DNA of 64,000 nucleotides from assembly GCA_020809705.1 (NCBI GenBank), contig CP085834.1, positions 1,240,001-1,304,000 of the forward strand, in the 5' to 3' direction. Positions 1-12,662 of the stretch are shown piece by piece. Both the position numbers and the translations under genes were made by a program. The DNA comes from Calonectria ilicicola. Taxonomy: Eukaryota; Ascomycota; Sordariomycetes; Hypocreales; Nectriaceae. Under the pieces are notes generated by a model. That model saw nothing but the letters and a program-made list of their open reading frames with translations, had not been told where the DNA came from and searched no databases. Within the stretch, counting starts at the first letter, position 1, and every line of letters begins with the position of its first letter.

Positions 1-614
1 AGAGAAAATTATAGTGCCACGTAGCCCACATTATGTTCTTCATCGAGTTTTCTAGTATTCATAATCGACCAGCATAGTATGTAATAAATATATTTGTTAA
101 TATTAGGAAGGGTAGTTGGTGCTTATTTTACATTCGTATTTCCCTTATGGCTGGGTATCAGCGGGTCTCTGGCCGCATTCCGGCGAGTTGTCGGATATCT
201 GCGACAATGCCTTCATTTAGCAGTAATGTCTTAAACTCGAACAACAGTCACGACCATACCTAAAGTAAAATTATAAAAATTGCGACGCATAATCTTCACC
301 GTTGGTGATTTTACCTATGAAGATACAAGGTTACCATCGAAGCAACTCTAGCTAGGCCGCCTGGGTCTAGCGGCATTTCGTAACGTCGGGGTTGTGAACT
401 CGTACAAAGAACTTTTCAGTCTGTAAAGCAAAATAAAACAATTTCCCGGCACCTCAAAGTGTTCCTATTTCAAATCAATTGTTTTACACATGCACTCCGT
501 GTTCCTTTGTTCAGTTTCCAGCTCCATCGTTCATTCCTGCGAACTTCGCCCCCAACCTTCAAATCCATCACGAACACGTTCCGAAGATAGTGACGCCAGG
601 CCCATTTCGACAGC
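1..614. other. left-edge intergenic stretch
   Basis: I see no convincing gene here. The stretch is mildly AT-rich. The two short plus-strand frames that begin near 480 run over the 3' end of the minus-strand gene at 615-1589 and look like shadows of it. Confidence 0.5.
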
Positions 615-1589
615 CTATGGCCCGTGCTTGGGGGCGGGCTGGTTCAACTCCAATCTCGCTAGCGTCTTCGATAGCCGGTCATTGGATGTGGTCTGTCGTC
701 TGGTATTCGGCGGCTGCGTCGTCGGCGTTCCGCCAGTTGCTGCTGCGAGCCGGTTCGCCATGCGCTTCTCTATTTGATGTGCTATATCAACCACGTCGTC
801 TCGCGACATGTACTCAGCCGACTCCAACTCTTTGACCCGGAGAGTTAAGTCTCCGATCAGCTTTTCCTGCTTTCGGTTAGCATCCTTAAATGCCGTGAAC
901 AAAGTCTTGCACTCCTTGGCCATCTTGGCCATCCTGGCTCCCGCTGTTGTGAAACCTCTCCGGGTGGTTTCTCGAAGGATGGCATTGCTTTTTGTAGCCT
1001 TGCTGACGTCGCCTTGGACTTCATTGATCCATTTTTCAATGTAGGCAATCTTTTCTTGAACGTTCGTTGCCGTGCTGGTCTCATTGTTGTCGATGGTGTT
1101 CATATCGCGGCCTAGTTGGCTGTTTGCACCATATTCCTCAGTACTGGTCGCAGGGGCGTCTTGAAGAGGCCAATTTCGGCTGCTTTTGTCTTTGGACTCA
1201 GAATATTGGCGGGGTTCCCAGGAAGTTTGGTCGTGGCTGACACCTTCAACACCGGTTCCATTGTTGTAGGTGGCCTTCAACTTTTGGTCCACTGCCTGAC
1301 GACGAGCAGTGTCTGCACCAGCATATGGCTTTGTTTGTGCTATGGGTGCAAAAGCTACTTTCTTTCTTACGATCTTGGATGGCATACTCTTAGACTCAGA
1401 AGTATAAGAGGCTGTTTGGACCGCTTGGGATGTAGCATTTCTCTGTGTGTGAAGGGGGTTAACCCAGTCCATACTGTTACAGTAGTCCTGTAAATCTTTG
1501 CAAATGTCTTCTTCGTTTCCGATAGAATTGGAGGATGCGCGACCGAAAACTCTGCCGGGTTCTTCACATTCATCGACATCTCGAGCCAT
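615..1589 (-). CDS. hypothetical coiled-coil protein
   Basis: This is a single-exon frame of 324 residues that I do not recognise. The first 150 residues or so are polar and low in hydrophobics, as in disordered regions. About residues 175-265 are rich in K, E, A, L and R with heptad-like spacing (for example EKWINEVQGDVSKATK and KLIGDLTLRVKELESAE), which suggests a coiled coil. The C-terminus is again polar and rich in T, Q and P. There is no signal peptide, membrane segment or catalytic motif. It is transcribed towards the left edge, and 564 bp separate its start from the 3' end of the PKS gene, so it probably lies outside the cluster. The ATG at 1589 is the first in frame. A small chance remains that the frame is fortuitous. 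Confidence 0.55.
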   Translation of the reverse strand: MARDVDECEEPGRVFGRASSNSIGNEEDICKDLQDYCNSMDWVNPLHTQRNATSQAVQTASYTSESKSMPSKIVRKKVAFAPIAQTKPYAGADTARRQAVDQKLKATYNNGTGVEGVSHDQTSWEPRQYSESKDKSSRNWPLQDAPATSTEEYGANSQLGRDMNTIDNNETSTATNVQEKIAYIEKWINEVQGDVSKATKSNAILRETTRRGFTTAGARMAKMAKECKTLFTAFKDANRKQEKLIGDLTLRVKELESAEYMSRDDVVDIAHQIEKRMANRLAAATGGTPTTQPPNTRRQTTSNDRLSKTLARLELNQPAPKHGP

Positions 1590-2153
1590 TTTGAAGGTAT
1601 TGTTGAAGTGTTTTCAGTTGGATGGACAGTTTGGTGGAGAAAAGTCACGACCCGGTATATGAGACAGCTTTGTCTCGAGATAGAAAGGTTGAGTGCTCAG
1701 GGACTGAGAGGCACAGACAACATGACTATATCCTGTAAGGTTTGGCTGAAACTGTTTCCTGATGCAGTTCAAGTTATTTTCGCTACTCGTTATTGAGCAG
1801 TGAATCATGAGTATATGGAGCAACGGATCAGTGAATCAGTAAAGTCATGTTGGTGACAACTTGTTCCGTGTGAAGTCGCTAGCTAATCGTAAAATATATG
1901 AGGATGTGTCGTAAATAGATGCCAAGGCCGAAGACAGATAAAATGAAATAGGGATGCTTGGGACATTGAAGACGTTTTTAATAATATCTCTTCTTTCGAT
2001 TGATACAATATAATGTCTTTGGATATACTTGAAGATCAGTCACAAAGGCTTCGGGCACAGATATTCCCAAGAGAGTTAGAATTTGTGATTGAAAGGAGGT
2101 CTAAACGGTACAAAGCAAAAACTAGTCAAACTATCAAGTACATCCGCCACGAG
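1590..2153. other. intergenic between hypothetical gene and PKS 3' end
   Basis: I see no gene here. This stretch must hold the promoter of the minus-strand coiled-coil gene and the 3' UTR of the PKS. Short frames on both strands near 1610-1820 have no recognisable content. Confidence 0.5.
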
Positions 2154-5100
2154 CTACATAGAAGGTCCATCACCAAGTCCATTCTCCACAAGAGCGCTCT
2201 TCTCAGCAACTCTGAAAGCGAGAGTCTGCAGGCTGTTTGCCTGAAGAATCTCGAACACTGCAATATCCGCCTTCATCTGCTTCTGGAACCAGTTTCGCAG
2301 CTCGACAGCGACCAGACTGTCGATACCAAAGGCGCTAGTTGGTCGGGTTGGGTCCAGCTCGGCAATGTCCATCATCAGACTGCGGCTCAGCTTGAGGGTC
2401 ATTGCCTCAATAATGACAGCCACAGCATCATTGACCGACAAGGCGCCCTTGAGTTGGGCCTGGATAGACTGCGCACCACTGTTGGCGGCGTTGGCAGAAG
2501 AGCGAGCGCCGAGCTTGGGGATGTGAGAGAAGAGAGGGCTAGTCTTCCAGAATGGCTCATCAACCGGAACACCATCGCTCAGCACTCTAGACTGAGTCTG
2601 GATACCGGTGATCATCTGGGTCTCTCCAGAGTCGGAGGAGCAGTCTCGAATGGCGTGCTCCAAGATGCCGAGGAACTCATTCTCCTCAATGCCGACGAAG
2701 CCCTTGCTCTCCAGGTTGTTGCGGATCATGCCGGTCGTGTCCTCAGCAACAGCGCCAACGGACAGGATCATGCCCAGATCAACAGAGATGGCAGGGAGAC
2801 CCTGAGAGCGGCGGTACTGTGCGAGGGCATCCTCGTATGCATTACCAGCAGAGTAGTTGGCCTGACCAGAGTTGCCGAGAACGCCGACAGAAGAGGCCAT
2901 GATGACAAAGAAGTCGAGGGGCTCGTCAAGAGTGGCTTCGTGCAGGCTCCAAGTACCTTGGACCTTGGGTCGGATACCCTTGTTGAAGGCCTCGAGCGAC
3001 ATGTTGTCAAAGATGGCATCCTCCAAAACCATGGCAGCCTGAATGACACCACGAATGGGAGGGAAAGTACCAGCGACGCCAGTGGTCAGAGCAGTCTCCA
3101 ATGCCTCACAGTCTGTGATATCAACTGCCAGGGCTTCAACTCGTGTACCCATCTCAGCGAGTTCGTCGATGAGTTGCTGGACCTCGGGGCGGTTGGGACC
3201 AGAGCGAGATGCAAACATGAGGTTCTTGGCGCCACGGGAGGACATCCATCGGGCCATGCTGCGTCCAAGACCACCGAAGCCAGTTATGAGGTAGGTGGCA
3301 TCCTCGGCAAAGGTGAACTGACCAGTAGGCATGGTAATAGCCTGGTGGATATTGTTAGAGTTGCAAAAGTGGATGGGTAGAGGCGAACTTACTGGGACCA
3401 TATCATTCTCCTGGGGGACCATGACAATCTTGCCAACATGCTTACCCTGCTGCATGAAACGGAAAGCTTCCTCGAATTGCGAGAAGGAGAAGCTCTTGAC
3501 CCGAGGAATAGGTCGGATGGCCTTGCTTCGGATCAACTCCATGGTCTCGTGGAGAAGCTCACCAGCCAAGGAAATGTTTTGCTCGTAAACAGTAATCAGA
3601 TCAATCGAGGCAAACATGACATTGCGCAAGAAGGGAGCCATGTCCAGGCGGCGGTTGTCAATCATGTCTTTCTTTCCAATCTCAATGAAGCGACCGAAGG
3701 TGGCAATGCAGTCCCAAGTAGCGCTGAGGATATCACCTGCCAAGCTGTTGAGCACGACATCAACACCGCGACCGTCGGTAGCCTTCTTGATGGCCTTGGC
3801 AAAGCCTGCATCACGGCTGGAGAAGATGCGGTCATCGGGGATACCAAACTCGGACTTGACCAAGTCGCGCTTCTCCTGGGTGCCAACTGTGACAAAGATC
3901 TCAGCACCAATCAACTGGGCCAGGATAATAGCAGCCTGTCCGACACCACCGGCAGCGGCGTGGATCAGGATAGACTCGCCCTTGCGAAGGCGGGCCATGT
4001 TCTGCAATCCGTAGATGACAGTGTTGTAAACAATGGGCAGTGAGGCCGCAATTGCAAACTCCATGTCGTCGGGGATGGGCTCGACAACACATGAGTGAGT
4101 GCGGGCGTAGGTGGAGTAGTTGTACCTGGTCCAGGCGACAACACGCTGGCCGACCTTGACGTTGGAGACGTTGGAGCCAACGCGGTGGACGATACCGGCA
4201 CATTCGAGTCCCAGCATGGCATCAGACATCTGGCCAGTGCAGATCATGATGTCACGGAAGTTGACACCGGATGCCTTCACCTCGACCTCGACCTCATCGG
4301 GACCAAGAGGCTCAGCAGGGCGAGTATCATCCTCGAAGCGTAGCGTATCAAGAAGACCAGGAGTCTTGATGTTGAGCTTCAGTGGCCGACCAGGCTGGTA
4401 GAAGGGCTGGAGTTCAGTCTTGCCACCACCGATGGTCTCATCATTGATGCGGCTGTGGATCTGGGCATTGGTGTCGGCCGATTCGAGGCAGCGAGGAACG
4501 TTCCAGCAGCCGTCGTTGTAGTAGTACTCGGGTTCCGGAGCGCCCGGCTTCTGAAGAATCTTCTCAATAATCTTGAACAGCTGGTCAACAGTCTCCGAAG
4601 GGTTTTGGTAGTTGACAGAGGCAAAGTCAACAGTTGTCAGAGGGAAAGTCTCATTCTCAGCTCGAAGGGTGCGAGCCATGCCGTGGAAGAGAGCCGACTC
4701 GGGGCGGCTGGGATCATCAAAAGCACCTTCAGTAACCCAGAGCAGAGCTCGGCTGGTCTTGACAATGGTCTTGATGGCATCAAACTCGGCGGGAGTCATG
4801 TCCTTGATGATCGAACGCTCAATTTCAGCCAGAGAGATGCAGAAGGCACTTTCAAGAGAGGTTTCAGCAAGTTCTGAAAGCTTGGCTCGTCGAACAGGGA
4901 TGTCCAGGTTCACCAGCTTGTCTTCGACAGCCTCAACCACATTGCTTGATACCTTGTCATCAGAAATCAGAACAATGGATCGAATGGATGAGTCGACAGC
5001 TGGGGCGGGAGTTGGGTCAACAGCAACACACGAGAAGGTGCGTCCCAGTTCATCGATGTCAGTGAGGTTATCGCCGACAGCCAATGATAGGTCACTAAAG

Positions 5101-8100
5101 CCAACTCGCTTGAGGTGGTCAACCCACATGTCCTGGTCCATGGTAGGACCCCAGGTTCGGTAGCTCTCCTCAGACATCCACCAGCCGGGAAGGCAGCCGA
5201 AGAGGAGGAAAGCCTGGTCGAGCATGTTGGCAATCTCGACCAGAATCAGACGACCACCGGGCTTGAGAAGCTTGCGGGTGTGCTCCAGGGTACGGGTGAT
5301 GTTGGTGGTGGCGTGTAGCACCGAAGCTGCGATAACAAGGTCATACTGGCCGGCCTCGAAGCCCTGATCAACGGGGTCCTCTTCAATGTTGAGCTTGCGG
5401 TATTCAACGAGTCCCTGCCACTCCTTGAACTTTGTCTCGGCCTCCTCGAAGAATCCGGATGAGATATCAGTGAATGTGTAAGAGTTGAACTTGGCATATT
5501 TCCCGTTGTTGCCACCAAAGGCTCGGAGAATGGGCGCAGTGGCACCACCGGTACCACCACCAATCTCCAGAACCTTCATGTTGGGGTTCTTGTTGGACAG
5601 GAGGTCAGCATACTGGTACAAGACATCGTAGCTCATAACAGACTCGTAGTACTTGTACAGTAGCTCATCCTGCAACATCAGGGCAAGAGGGTCAACTCCT
5701 CCAGTCAGAATCTTGTCCAGCTTCTGGCCAACACGGCAGATGAGCTGTGCATCGACACCTGTAGTCTCAAGCTGAGCAGCAAGGTTCTCCATCTTCGCAA
5801 TGACAAGAGGGTCGTCAAGTTTCTCCCACTCGGGGGTCTGGTGGGGCATCTTGTGAGCCTCAACAAGGTCGCGCTGGTGCTGCATGTAGCGGAAGAACTT
5901 CTGGAGATGAGGCTTCATGCTGGTAACCTGGTCCTCGGTGATGGTCTGCAAGACGCGGTAGTAGTAGTAGTAAGAAATGGCCTCAAGGTTGGCCACGCGC
6001 TTGGGGTCTGACTGGACAGGAATGAACTGGCGCATAAGCTCATCACCCTTGGCCTGTGAGAGAAGCTCGGGATCGGGGCGCCAGTTGGAGTGGAAGCAGA
6101 GCTTCTTGATGGCGTCTTGACCAGCCACATTCTCATCGGAGCTATCACCTGAGTCAACACCACTGCATCGCACGTTCTTGAAGCTGACAACGGCTTCGCC
6201 TGTGGCCTCATCGCGAACAAGCACGTTGGTGTTGACCTCACGGAAGCCACTGTGCTGGGCAGATGCAAGAGTGTCAAATCGGTGGCCAGCTTCGCGTGGA
6301 ATGTCGGCTCGTACAAAGGCCTCGCCAAACTCCACGGGCAGGTAGGGCGATGCAATCGAAGTCTGAGCATGCAACAAGGCAGGGAAGAGCATCTGCAAGA
6401 ATCCGTCCATGGTGGCGGGGTGGACAAGGTAGGGGTACTCAAACTCATGGGGCATGAGAGACTTGGTCTCAGGGACCGTCACAATACCTCTGGAAGCACC
6501 CTCGTTGGTCTTGAGGTCTCCAGTTAGTGTGCGGAAAGGATCCTCGTACACCAATCCGACGCTGTCAGTGATCTCGTACATGGCTTCAGCAGTGCGAGAG
6601 TGGGAGAAGCTCTCCATGGCCTCGATCTTGTCCAAGACAGGGCTGTAGGGCAGGTGAGTGACAGCAATAGTGCCGGGCGCTTCGTGAACAGCGGTGATGA
6701 GACCATGGGCGTGCTCAGCCCAGCCATCGGCAGCAGACCATGAGAAGATGCGGAACTCATACCAGGTATCAGAAAATGAGGCACTACTCTCCTTGTAGTG
6801 TCGCATCGAGAAGAGAGTCTCAACACCCTCTTCGCTGGCGGGCACCATCAGTGCTCGAATCAGCTTGACATCCTTCAAGCGGTAGCCCACAAAGTCGCCC
6901 TGAGGCGCAGTGTACTCGGGCATCTGGCGCAGGTGGTGCAGGGCCTCGAGTGCCATACACATGTAGCCAGTACCGGGATAGACGTAGGCGCCCTGAACAA
7001 TGTGGCCCTTGATCCAAGGCTGCTCGCGGAGGCGGACCAGGTTGCGCCAGCGAGGCTCCATGGGGTTCCAGTCGTTGACGGGGTATCCAAGGAAGTCAGT
7101 GCGAGCATGGCGACGGAATCGGTGTTCGGAGCTAAGGCGCGACTCGATCCAGTGACTCTTGCTGTGATTCCAGAAGTAGGTGGGCAGATCGACGACGACC
7201 TTGGGCTGGACTGCCTGGGAGCTAGCAGGAGAGTTGAGCTTGTACAAGTCGATGTCTGTGCATCCCTTGGCAAACAAGAATGCTGCTGCTTCAAGGGCAG
7301 TAGCACAAGCATCCTGTCCTCGGGAGAGAACAGACTTGTACACGATGCCGCTCTTCTCCAGAGCAGGAACGCTCAGGATCTGCTTGATGGGGCCAGCCAG
7401 GGCGGCGTGGGGACCAAGCTCAACAAGGACATCCACAGCGGTCTGACTGGTGGCAAAGCGACGAGCACGCTTACCAGATGCCTGGGCGGTGCAGAGTGCC
7501 TGCAAACCTTCGTTGAATCGGACGGAGGACACCATGTTCTCTCTCCAGTACTTGGGACCGAGAATGTCGGAGGATGTCACAAGCTTACCAGTGACAGTCG
7601 AGATCATCTCCACAGGTCCCGAGGGAGGGAGAACCTCCATGCCAACCATGGACTGCTCATAGTCCTCGGCAACAGCTTCCATGTGGTGCGAGTGGTACGC
7701 AGTGGATACCTTGAGGAATCGAGCAAATACAGACTCCTTCTTCAAAGTCTCACCCAGAGCTGCGAGAGCGGGTCGATCACCCGAGAGAGTGACATTGGCA
7801 GGGCTGTTGATGCAGGCAACAGAGATTCGACCGAGAGCAGGATCAACGGCCTCAATGTGAGCCTTGACATCATCCTCAGACAGACCGACAGCCATCATGG
7901 CACCTTCGGCCTCCGGGAGTCTCTTTTGCACCAATGAAGAGTAGCGACCGCGGAAGTAGGCAGCCTTGAGAGCCGAAGCTGTGGGCAGAATGCCGGCAGC
8001 ATAAGCAGCAGCAATCTCACCACTAGAGTGACCAATGACCTTCTGAGGCTTGATACCCCAGCTAGCCAAGAGGTCAATCAAAGCCAGCTGGAGAGCAGTG

Positions 8101-10278
8101 CATGCCGTCTGGCTGACAAGAGACTCGTTGATTCGGGATGTTGCCTCATCCTTGTTCAACTCATCTGTTCCAGTTAGTTTTCATCTCCAGTAAATGTTTG
8201 AGGAAGAGGGTTTACTTACCGACAAGGGACCACTCGGCACCAAGGCTCTTGACGAACTGATCAGCATGCTTCAGACGCTGCTGGAAGAGAGGGTAAGTCT
8301 GAGCGAGCTCGCGACCCATGGCGAACCACTGCGCACCCTGGCCAGTGAAGACAAAGGCAATCTTGAGAGGGTTGAGGGCAGCGCGCACAGGCTTCTGACG
8401 AGTGGCAGCCACCTTCTCGACGAGGTCGGGAAGGGAGTGAGCGACAAGGAACGACTTCCAGGGAAGCATGGTTCGGCGACTGCAGAGAGTGTAGGACAGG
8501 TTGTCAAGGAAGGCCTCCTCATCTGCCTCGACTCGCTCAGCGAGATGTTCAGCATACACTGCACCGCTCTTGGCACCAATGTTCTCCTCGTGGGTGGACC
8601 ACATGAAAACGCGGTGGCGCTTGGCGGAGGAGAGAGCCTGTTCATTTGCATCCTTGTTGGCAAGGTCTTGGGTGGAGTCATGAAGCAAGAAGGGCGTAGT
8701 GGAGTTGCTAATCGCAATACCGCTCTCAAGCTCTAGCAAAGGTCTGGGAGCCGTTCGGTGAGCTGCTCGGAGACCACGTCCTTGGAGATAGTGGAGAGAA
8801 TCATCTAGAATGACGTGGCCGTTGGTACCACCAAAGCCGAATGAGTTGACACTGATTCGGCGCTGTCCCTGAGTAGGCCAGGGAATGGCCTGGGTGGGGA
8901 CGCTGAGGTTCCAGCCATCGAAATCAATCTGAGGGTTGGGTATCTCAAAGTTGGTGTTAGGGGCAATGACACCACGCTCAAGAGAGAGGACAGCCTTGAT
9001 AACACCAGCGAGGCCACTGGTTCCTTCAGTGTGTCCGATGTTGGTCTTGACACTACCAATGTAGAGAGGTAGCCTCTCTCCATTCTCGTCAACAGGTCGG
9101 TGAGGGCCAAAAGTCTTTCCAATAGCACCAGTTCTATTACTTGTTAGTACTTTTGATCTCATGACGGGCTGGGTAGTGGACTTACTCAAGGGGATCACCG
9201 GCCTGGGTTCCAGTGCCATGGGCCTCGAAATAAGAGGTCGTGGCAAAATCGAGGCCTGCATCTTTGTAGGCCGTCTTAATCAGCTCCTCCTGAGCCTCCC
9301 GAGAGGGAAGCATGATACCAGAAGTCTTTCCGTCCTGGTTGCAGGCAGTGCCTCGGATGACAGCACGAATAGTGTCGTTGTCACGGATGGCGTCGCCAAG
9401 AGGCTTCAGGATGAGACAGGCGATACCCTCACCACGGGAGTAGCCGTTGGCACGAGCATCGAAACTGAAGCATCTAGAGTCGGGGCTGAAGAAGTGCATG
9501 TTGGACATGGCAGTGATGACATCCGGGTTGAGAATCAGGTTGGTCGCGCCAACAACGGCACGGTGACTCTCGCCGGATCGTAAGCTCTGACAAGCCAAGT
9601 GCAGGGCGACAAGACTACTGCTGCAAGCCGTGTCAAGGGTCAGACTGGGTCCCTTGAGATCGTAAAAGTAGCTGATTCGGTTGGAAAGAATAGCGGCTCC
9701 GTTTCCAGTCATGGCGTAGATGGGAACGGTCTCGGGATCGCGGTCAACGATCTCGTAGTAGTCGCGAGAGAAGCTGCCGACGTAGCAGCTGGTATCGGAG
9801 CCAGCCATATCATCCAGAGTCATTCCGCCACTCTCCATGGCCTCGTAGACAGTCTCCATAAGGATGCGCTGCTGGGGGTCGATACTCTTGGCCTCGGTAG
9901 GAGGGATAGAAAAGAAAGATGCATCAAAGGCGGCGACATCTTGCTTCAGGAAGTGACCTCCCCTGGCGTTGGTCTAGATGAGGTTAGTTAGCATTAAGCA
10001 TATGTGTTTAGCTAGAGGGTTCATACGTTGCCACCGCGTTCTCCGTCAGGGTGCCAGAAGGCATCAATGTTCATGCGATCCTTGGGCATCTCGCTCCAAG
10101 CGGCTTCCCGGTTGGCGCAAAGCTCCCAGAGCTTGTCAGGGGTGGTTGCAGTTCCTGGAAGTCTGCAAGCCATGCCGACAATGGCAATAGGCATGGACTT
10201 GTCCTGTGCAAGGACAGCCTGGACAAGGTTCTCCGGCATGGCGCTGCCATTGTTGCTGTTGTTGGTGAAAGAAGGCAT
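2154..10278 (-). CDS. highly reducing type I polyketide synthase (KS-AT-DH-CMeT-ER-KR-ACP)
   Basis: This iterative PKS should build a reduced, C-methylated chain from malonyl-CoA and SAM. The inferred exons are 10278-10027, 9973-9186, 9133-8220, 8164-3393 and 3341-2154, giving 2637 aa. KS has Cys201 in DTACSSSL, then HGTGTQAGDP and NIGHTEGT. AT has GHSSGE (Ser about 698). DH has HIVQGAYVYP (His about 1039) and the partner Asp in HPATMDGF (about 1238). CMeT has EIGGGTGG (about 1515). ER has HAAAGGVGQAA (about 2050). KR has TGFGGLG (about 2260). The ACP Ser is in GIDSLVAVEL (about 2584). All visible catalytic motifs are intact. There is no TE or reductase domain, so release must come in trans, and the divergent FSH1-type hydrolase at 11092 fits. 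The last intron (51 bp, GTAAGT...CACCAG) is an in-frame multiple of three and is easily missed. The product is not predictable. Confidence 0.95.
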
Positions 10279-11091
10279 TTTGAAATGATGGAAAATGGTC
10301 TATTCTGAATGAGACAAGACAGTTGAAAGTCGAAGAGATAGGAAGACTAGAAGAGATGGTGCTGGTTGTTGAATGTGAGCTGATTGTTGAGCTTGGGTTA
10401 GAATTGATAGCTTGGGTGCTTTCACGATCTAATATAGCATTCTCGATTCAACCATCATGGAGTAAGTTATTCTTGGTGCACTCCAAAATTGAGAAGTTGT
10501 CTACGTTTCCATCTCGAGCCGGTGAGTTTCGTTCATGATTGCTCGCGCCGTTTCACGACAACCAACATGGCGCGAAGTTGGAAGATGCTGAGCGGAGGGT
10601 TGTCAGCGTCCTGCGCCACGGCTGTGCCCCCGAGCTGAACGAGTGGGCTAGGCAAATGCGAATAGCCTCACCGCGGCGGCATTCCTCGCATGGGGAGATG
10701 TGGCTGTACAATCCCTCCGTGAATGCAGGTCCAAAAATTGATTATCCTGCAGATAAGGCTGATGCCGATGCATGTTGGCTGTTGCACACCGCGCCTCGGC
10801 GGGTTCAGGTGGATGCGCTTATTCGCTCGGGGGGTTTTGGCGGCGCAAATTCAAGCGCGACAGCCTGGGCCAACGAGAAGCCGCAAAACAACGGAATTCA
10901 GCAGTGGGGTAGTGTCCTCCAAGCGACAAAAAGCGGACCATAACGCTGAGCATCAAGTTGCTCTGTTCTAACCAGCTTCCGATATCCTCAAACACAACAT
11001 TCGACACTTGCATCTGTATTCCGTGTTTTTTTTAAGTCTTACGATTTACTTGAATTTTGAATTTTGAATCACATACAATATTCCATCCAAG
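10279..11091. promoter_or_regulatory. shared divergent promoter region of PKS and hydrolase
   Basis: An 813-bp gap separates the divergent start codons of the PKS and the FSH1-type hydrolase, so it probably carries the promoters of both and could co-regulate them. I see no unambiguous TATA box or palindromic zinc-cluster site. A 134-codon plus-strand frame at 10539-10943 has no recognisable content and I do not call it a gene. Confidence 0.5.
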
Positions 11092-12006
11092 ATGAGAGTC
11101 CTTTGCTTGCACGGTGCTGGCACCAACTCCGGTGTAAGTTGTCCGGAACCACTAAACGCGGCTATCGCTAACTCAACTGCCAGGTCCTCGATATTCAAAC
11201 TGGTCAGCAAAGTCTGTCAACTCCAGCTGTACATGTTTAACAAAACTTAGGCCCAATCCGAGAGGCACTCGGTTCGAATGCCACCTTTGACTTCTACGAT
11301 GGATTTTGTGAGGTCGAGCCGGTGGAAGGTGAGCCTCCTGTCCCAGCACATTGCATATTAGACAAGTTTAATTTGTTGAGTAGAGATCAAAAACTTTTTC
11401 GCTGGGCCCTTTTACACCTGGTACTCCCCTGGTCTAGGCGGTCATACTCTTGAAGAAGCCAAAGCCGATCTCATGGACCTGATCGAAGCCGAGGGGCCGT
11501 TTGATGCATGCATGGGCTTTTCCCAAGGCTGTGCCCTCTTGGCCGCCGTCATTATGGATCACCAGGTGCGAAACCCATATGGGCCGAACCTTTTCAAATT
11601 GGCCATCTTCATCTGCGGTGGCAGCCCGCTACTTGTCACCAAGTCAGTCGAGGAGACCAATCTCGACTACGAGCCAACTGTAGATAGCATGACCTACTTG
11701 ACAGAGCCATGGCTTGGACCATACGTGCCTGGTCACGAACCACAGGAGGATGAGCAGTGGAACATCTTCCGAGCGCAAAAGGTACAGGACGCCGGTTTGA
11801 CCATTAGAATTCCGACCGCGCATATCTACGGTGCCAAGGACCACACGATCAAGGAGAGCTTGAACCTGCGGGACATGTGTGATCCCCGAAGGAGAGTGGA
11901 GTTTGATCACGGTGGAAAGCATGAGGTTCCCAGAGCTCCACGACTTGTGCAGCAAATGGCCATGACCATTAGACGGGCCATTGACAAGGCCATGACTGAT
12001 CATTAA
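11092..12006 (+). CDS. FSH1/LovG-type serine hydrolase (probable trans-acting thioesterase)
   Basis: This alpha/beta hydrolase of the FSH1 family has 253 aa from exons 11092-11133, 11184-11202, 11251-11328 and 11384-12006. It opens with MRVLCLHGAGTNSG, typical of the family. The catalytic triad is visible as Ser93 in GFSQG, Asp199 in YGAKDH and His226 in GGKHEVPR. LovG, which releases dihydromonacolin L from a reducing PKS, belongs to this family (established knowledge). This gene sits head to head with a reducing PKS that lacks its own release domain, so I infer that it hydrolyses the ACP-bound product or edits stalled chains. Exon 2 is only 19 bp and its donor is GTCAGC, so automatic gene finders may truncate the N-terminus. 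Confidence 0.88.
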
Positions 12007-12662
12007 GGCTTTGCTTTCAGTTTGGACATTTGGTTTATTTTATTTTCCTTTTAGACAGAATGGATATCAGTAGCGCAGATACACTGAATGAACAGAATAA
12101 AAAAACCTCACTCTCAGTTTCACCCCCAGCGGATGTGTAGTCGAGTCGACCTACTGTCAGGATCCGCACTTCCCGTTACGTCCGTTAGCCATTCAGGTCA
12201 AAAGATGAGCCTACAATCACGATACTCGCAATTACAGGTGCAGATAACAGCCACTAAGGAGGATCCACGTACGGTGAACCGCTTCCTGGTCTGCCCTAAC
12301 CAGGAGGGGAGGGTCACCACGGTGTTTCGTGACCGTGACCTCAACACTGCTTTTTTAGTGCCAAAGCATTACGTTAGAACTGATCTAAAATCTAGGTCTC
12401 CTATCCCATGTTTTAGCGCCGAATCGTGCATCCTTTCCTATCGATTATCCAGTAACATTAGCGACTGCGATTGCGATACATTATCTTGCACGTAATTTCT
12501 TTGGCATAAAAAATTCAGATATTTTAAAAAGTATTTAAATTCAGATACAAAACACAAAACTGTCTACAAAGATAAGTTACATTCAATGCCACATGTCTAG
12601 CCAACCACACGCTTAGTCTTGCCTCAAATATTCTTCTTCCTCTCACTGTAGCTCACTATCAA
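12007..12662. other. convergent intergenic region
   Basis: This holds the 3' ends of the hydrolase (plus) and the monooxygenase (minus). I see no gene. The frame at 12088-12495 has no recognisable content. Confidence 0.5.

Noticed and set aside
2013..3380. 455-codon plus-strand frame antisense to the PKS C-terminus
   Set aside because: It lies wholly opposite PKS exons with clear KR and ACP motifs; its content is the codon shadow of that frame.
6798..7937. 379-codon plus-strand frame antisense to the PKS AT/DH region
   Set aside because: It is a shadow of the PKS frame and has no recognisable domain.
10539..10943. 134-codon frame in the PKS/hydrolase promoter gap
   Set aside because: No family features, no splice or promoter support, and it sits where the divergent promoters must be.
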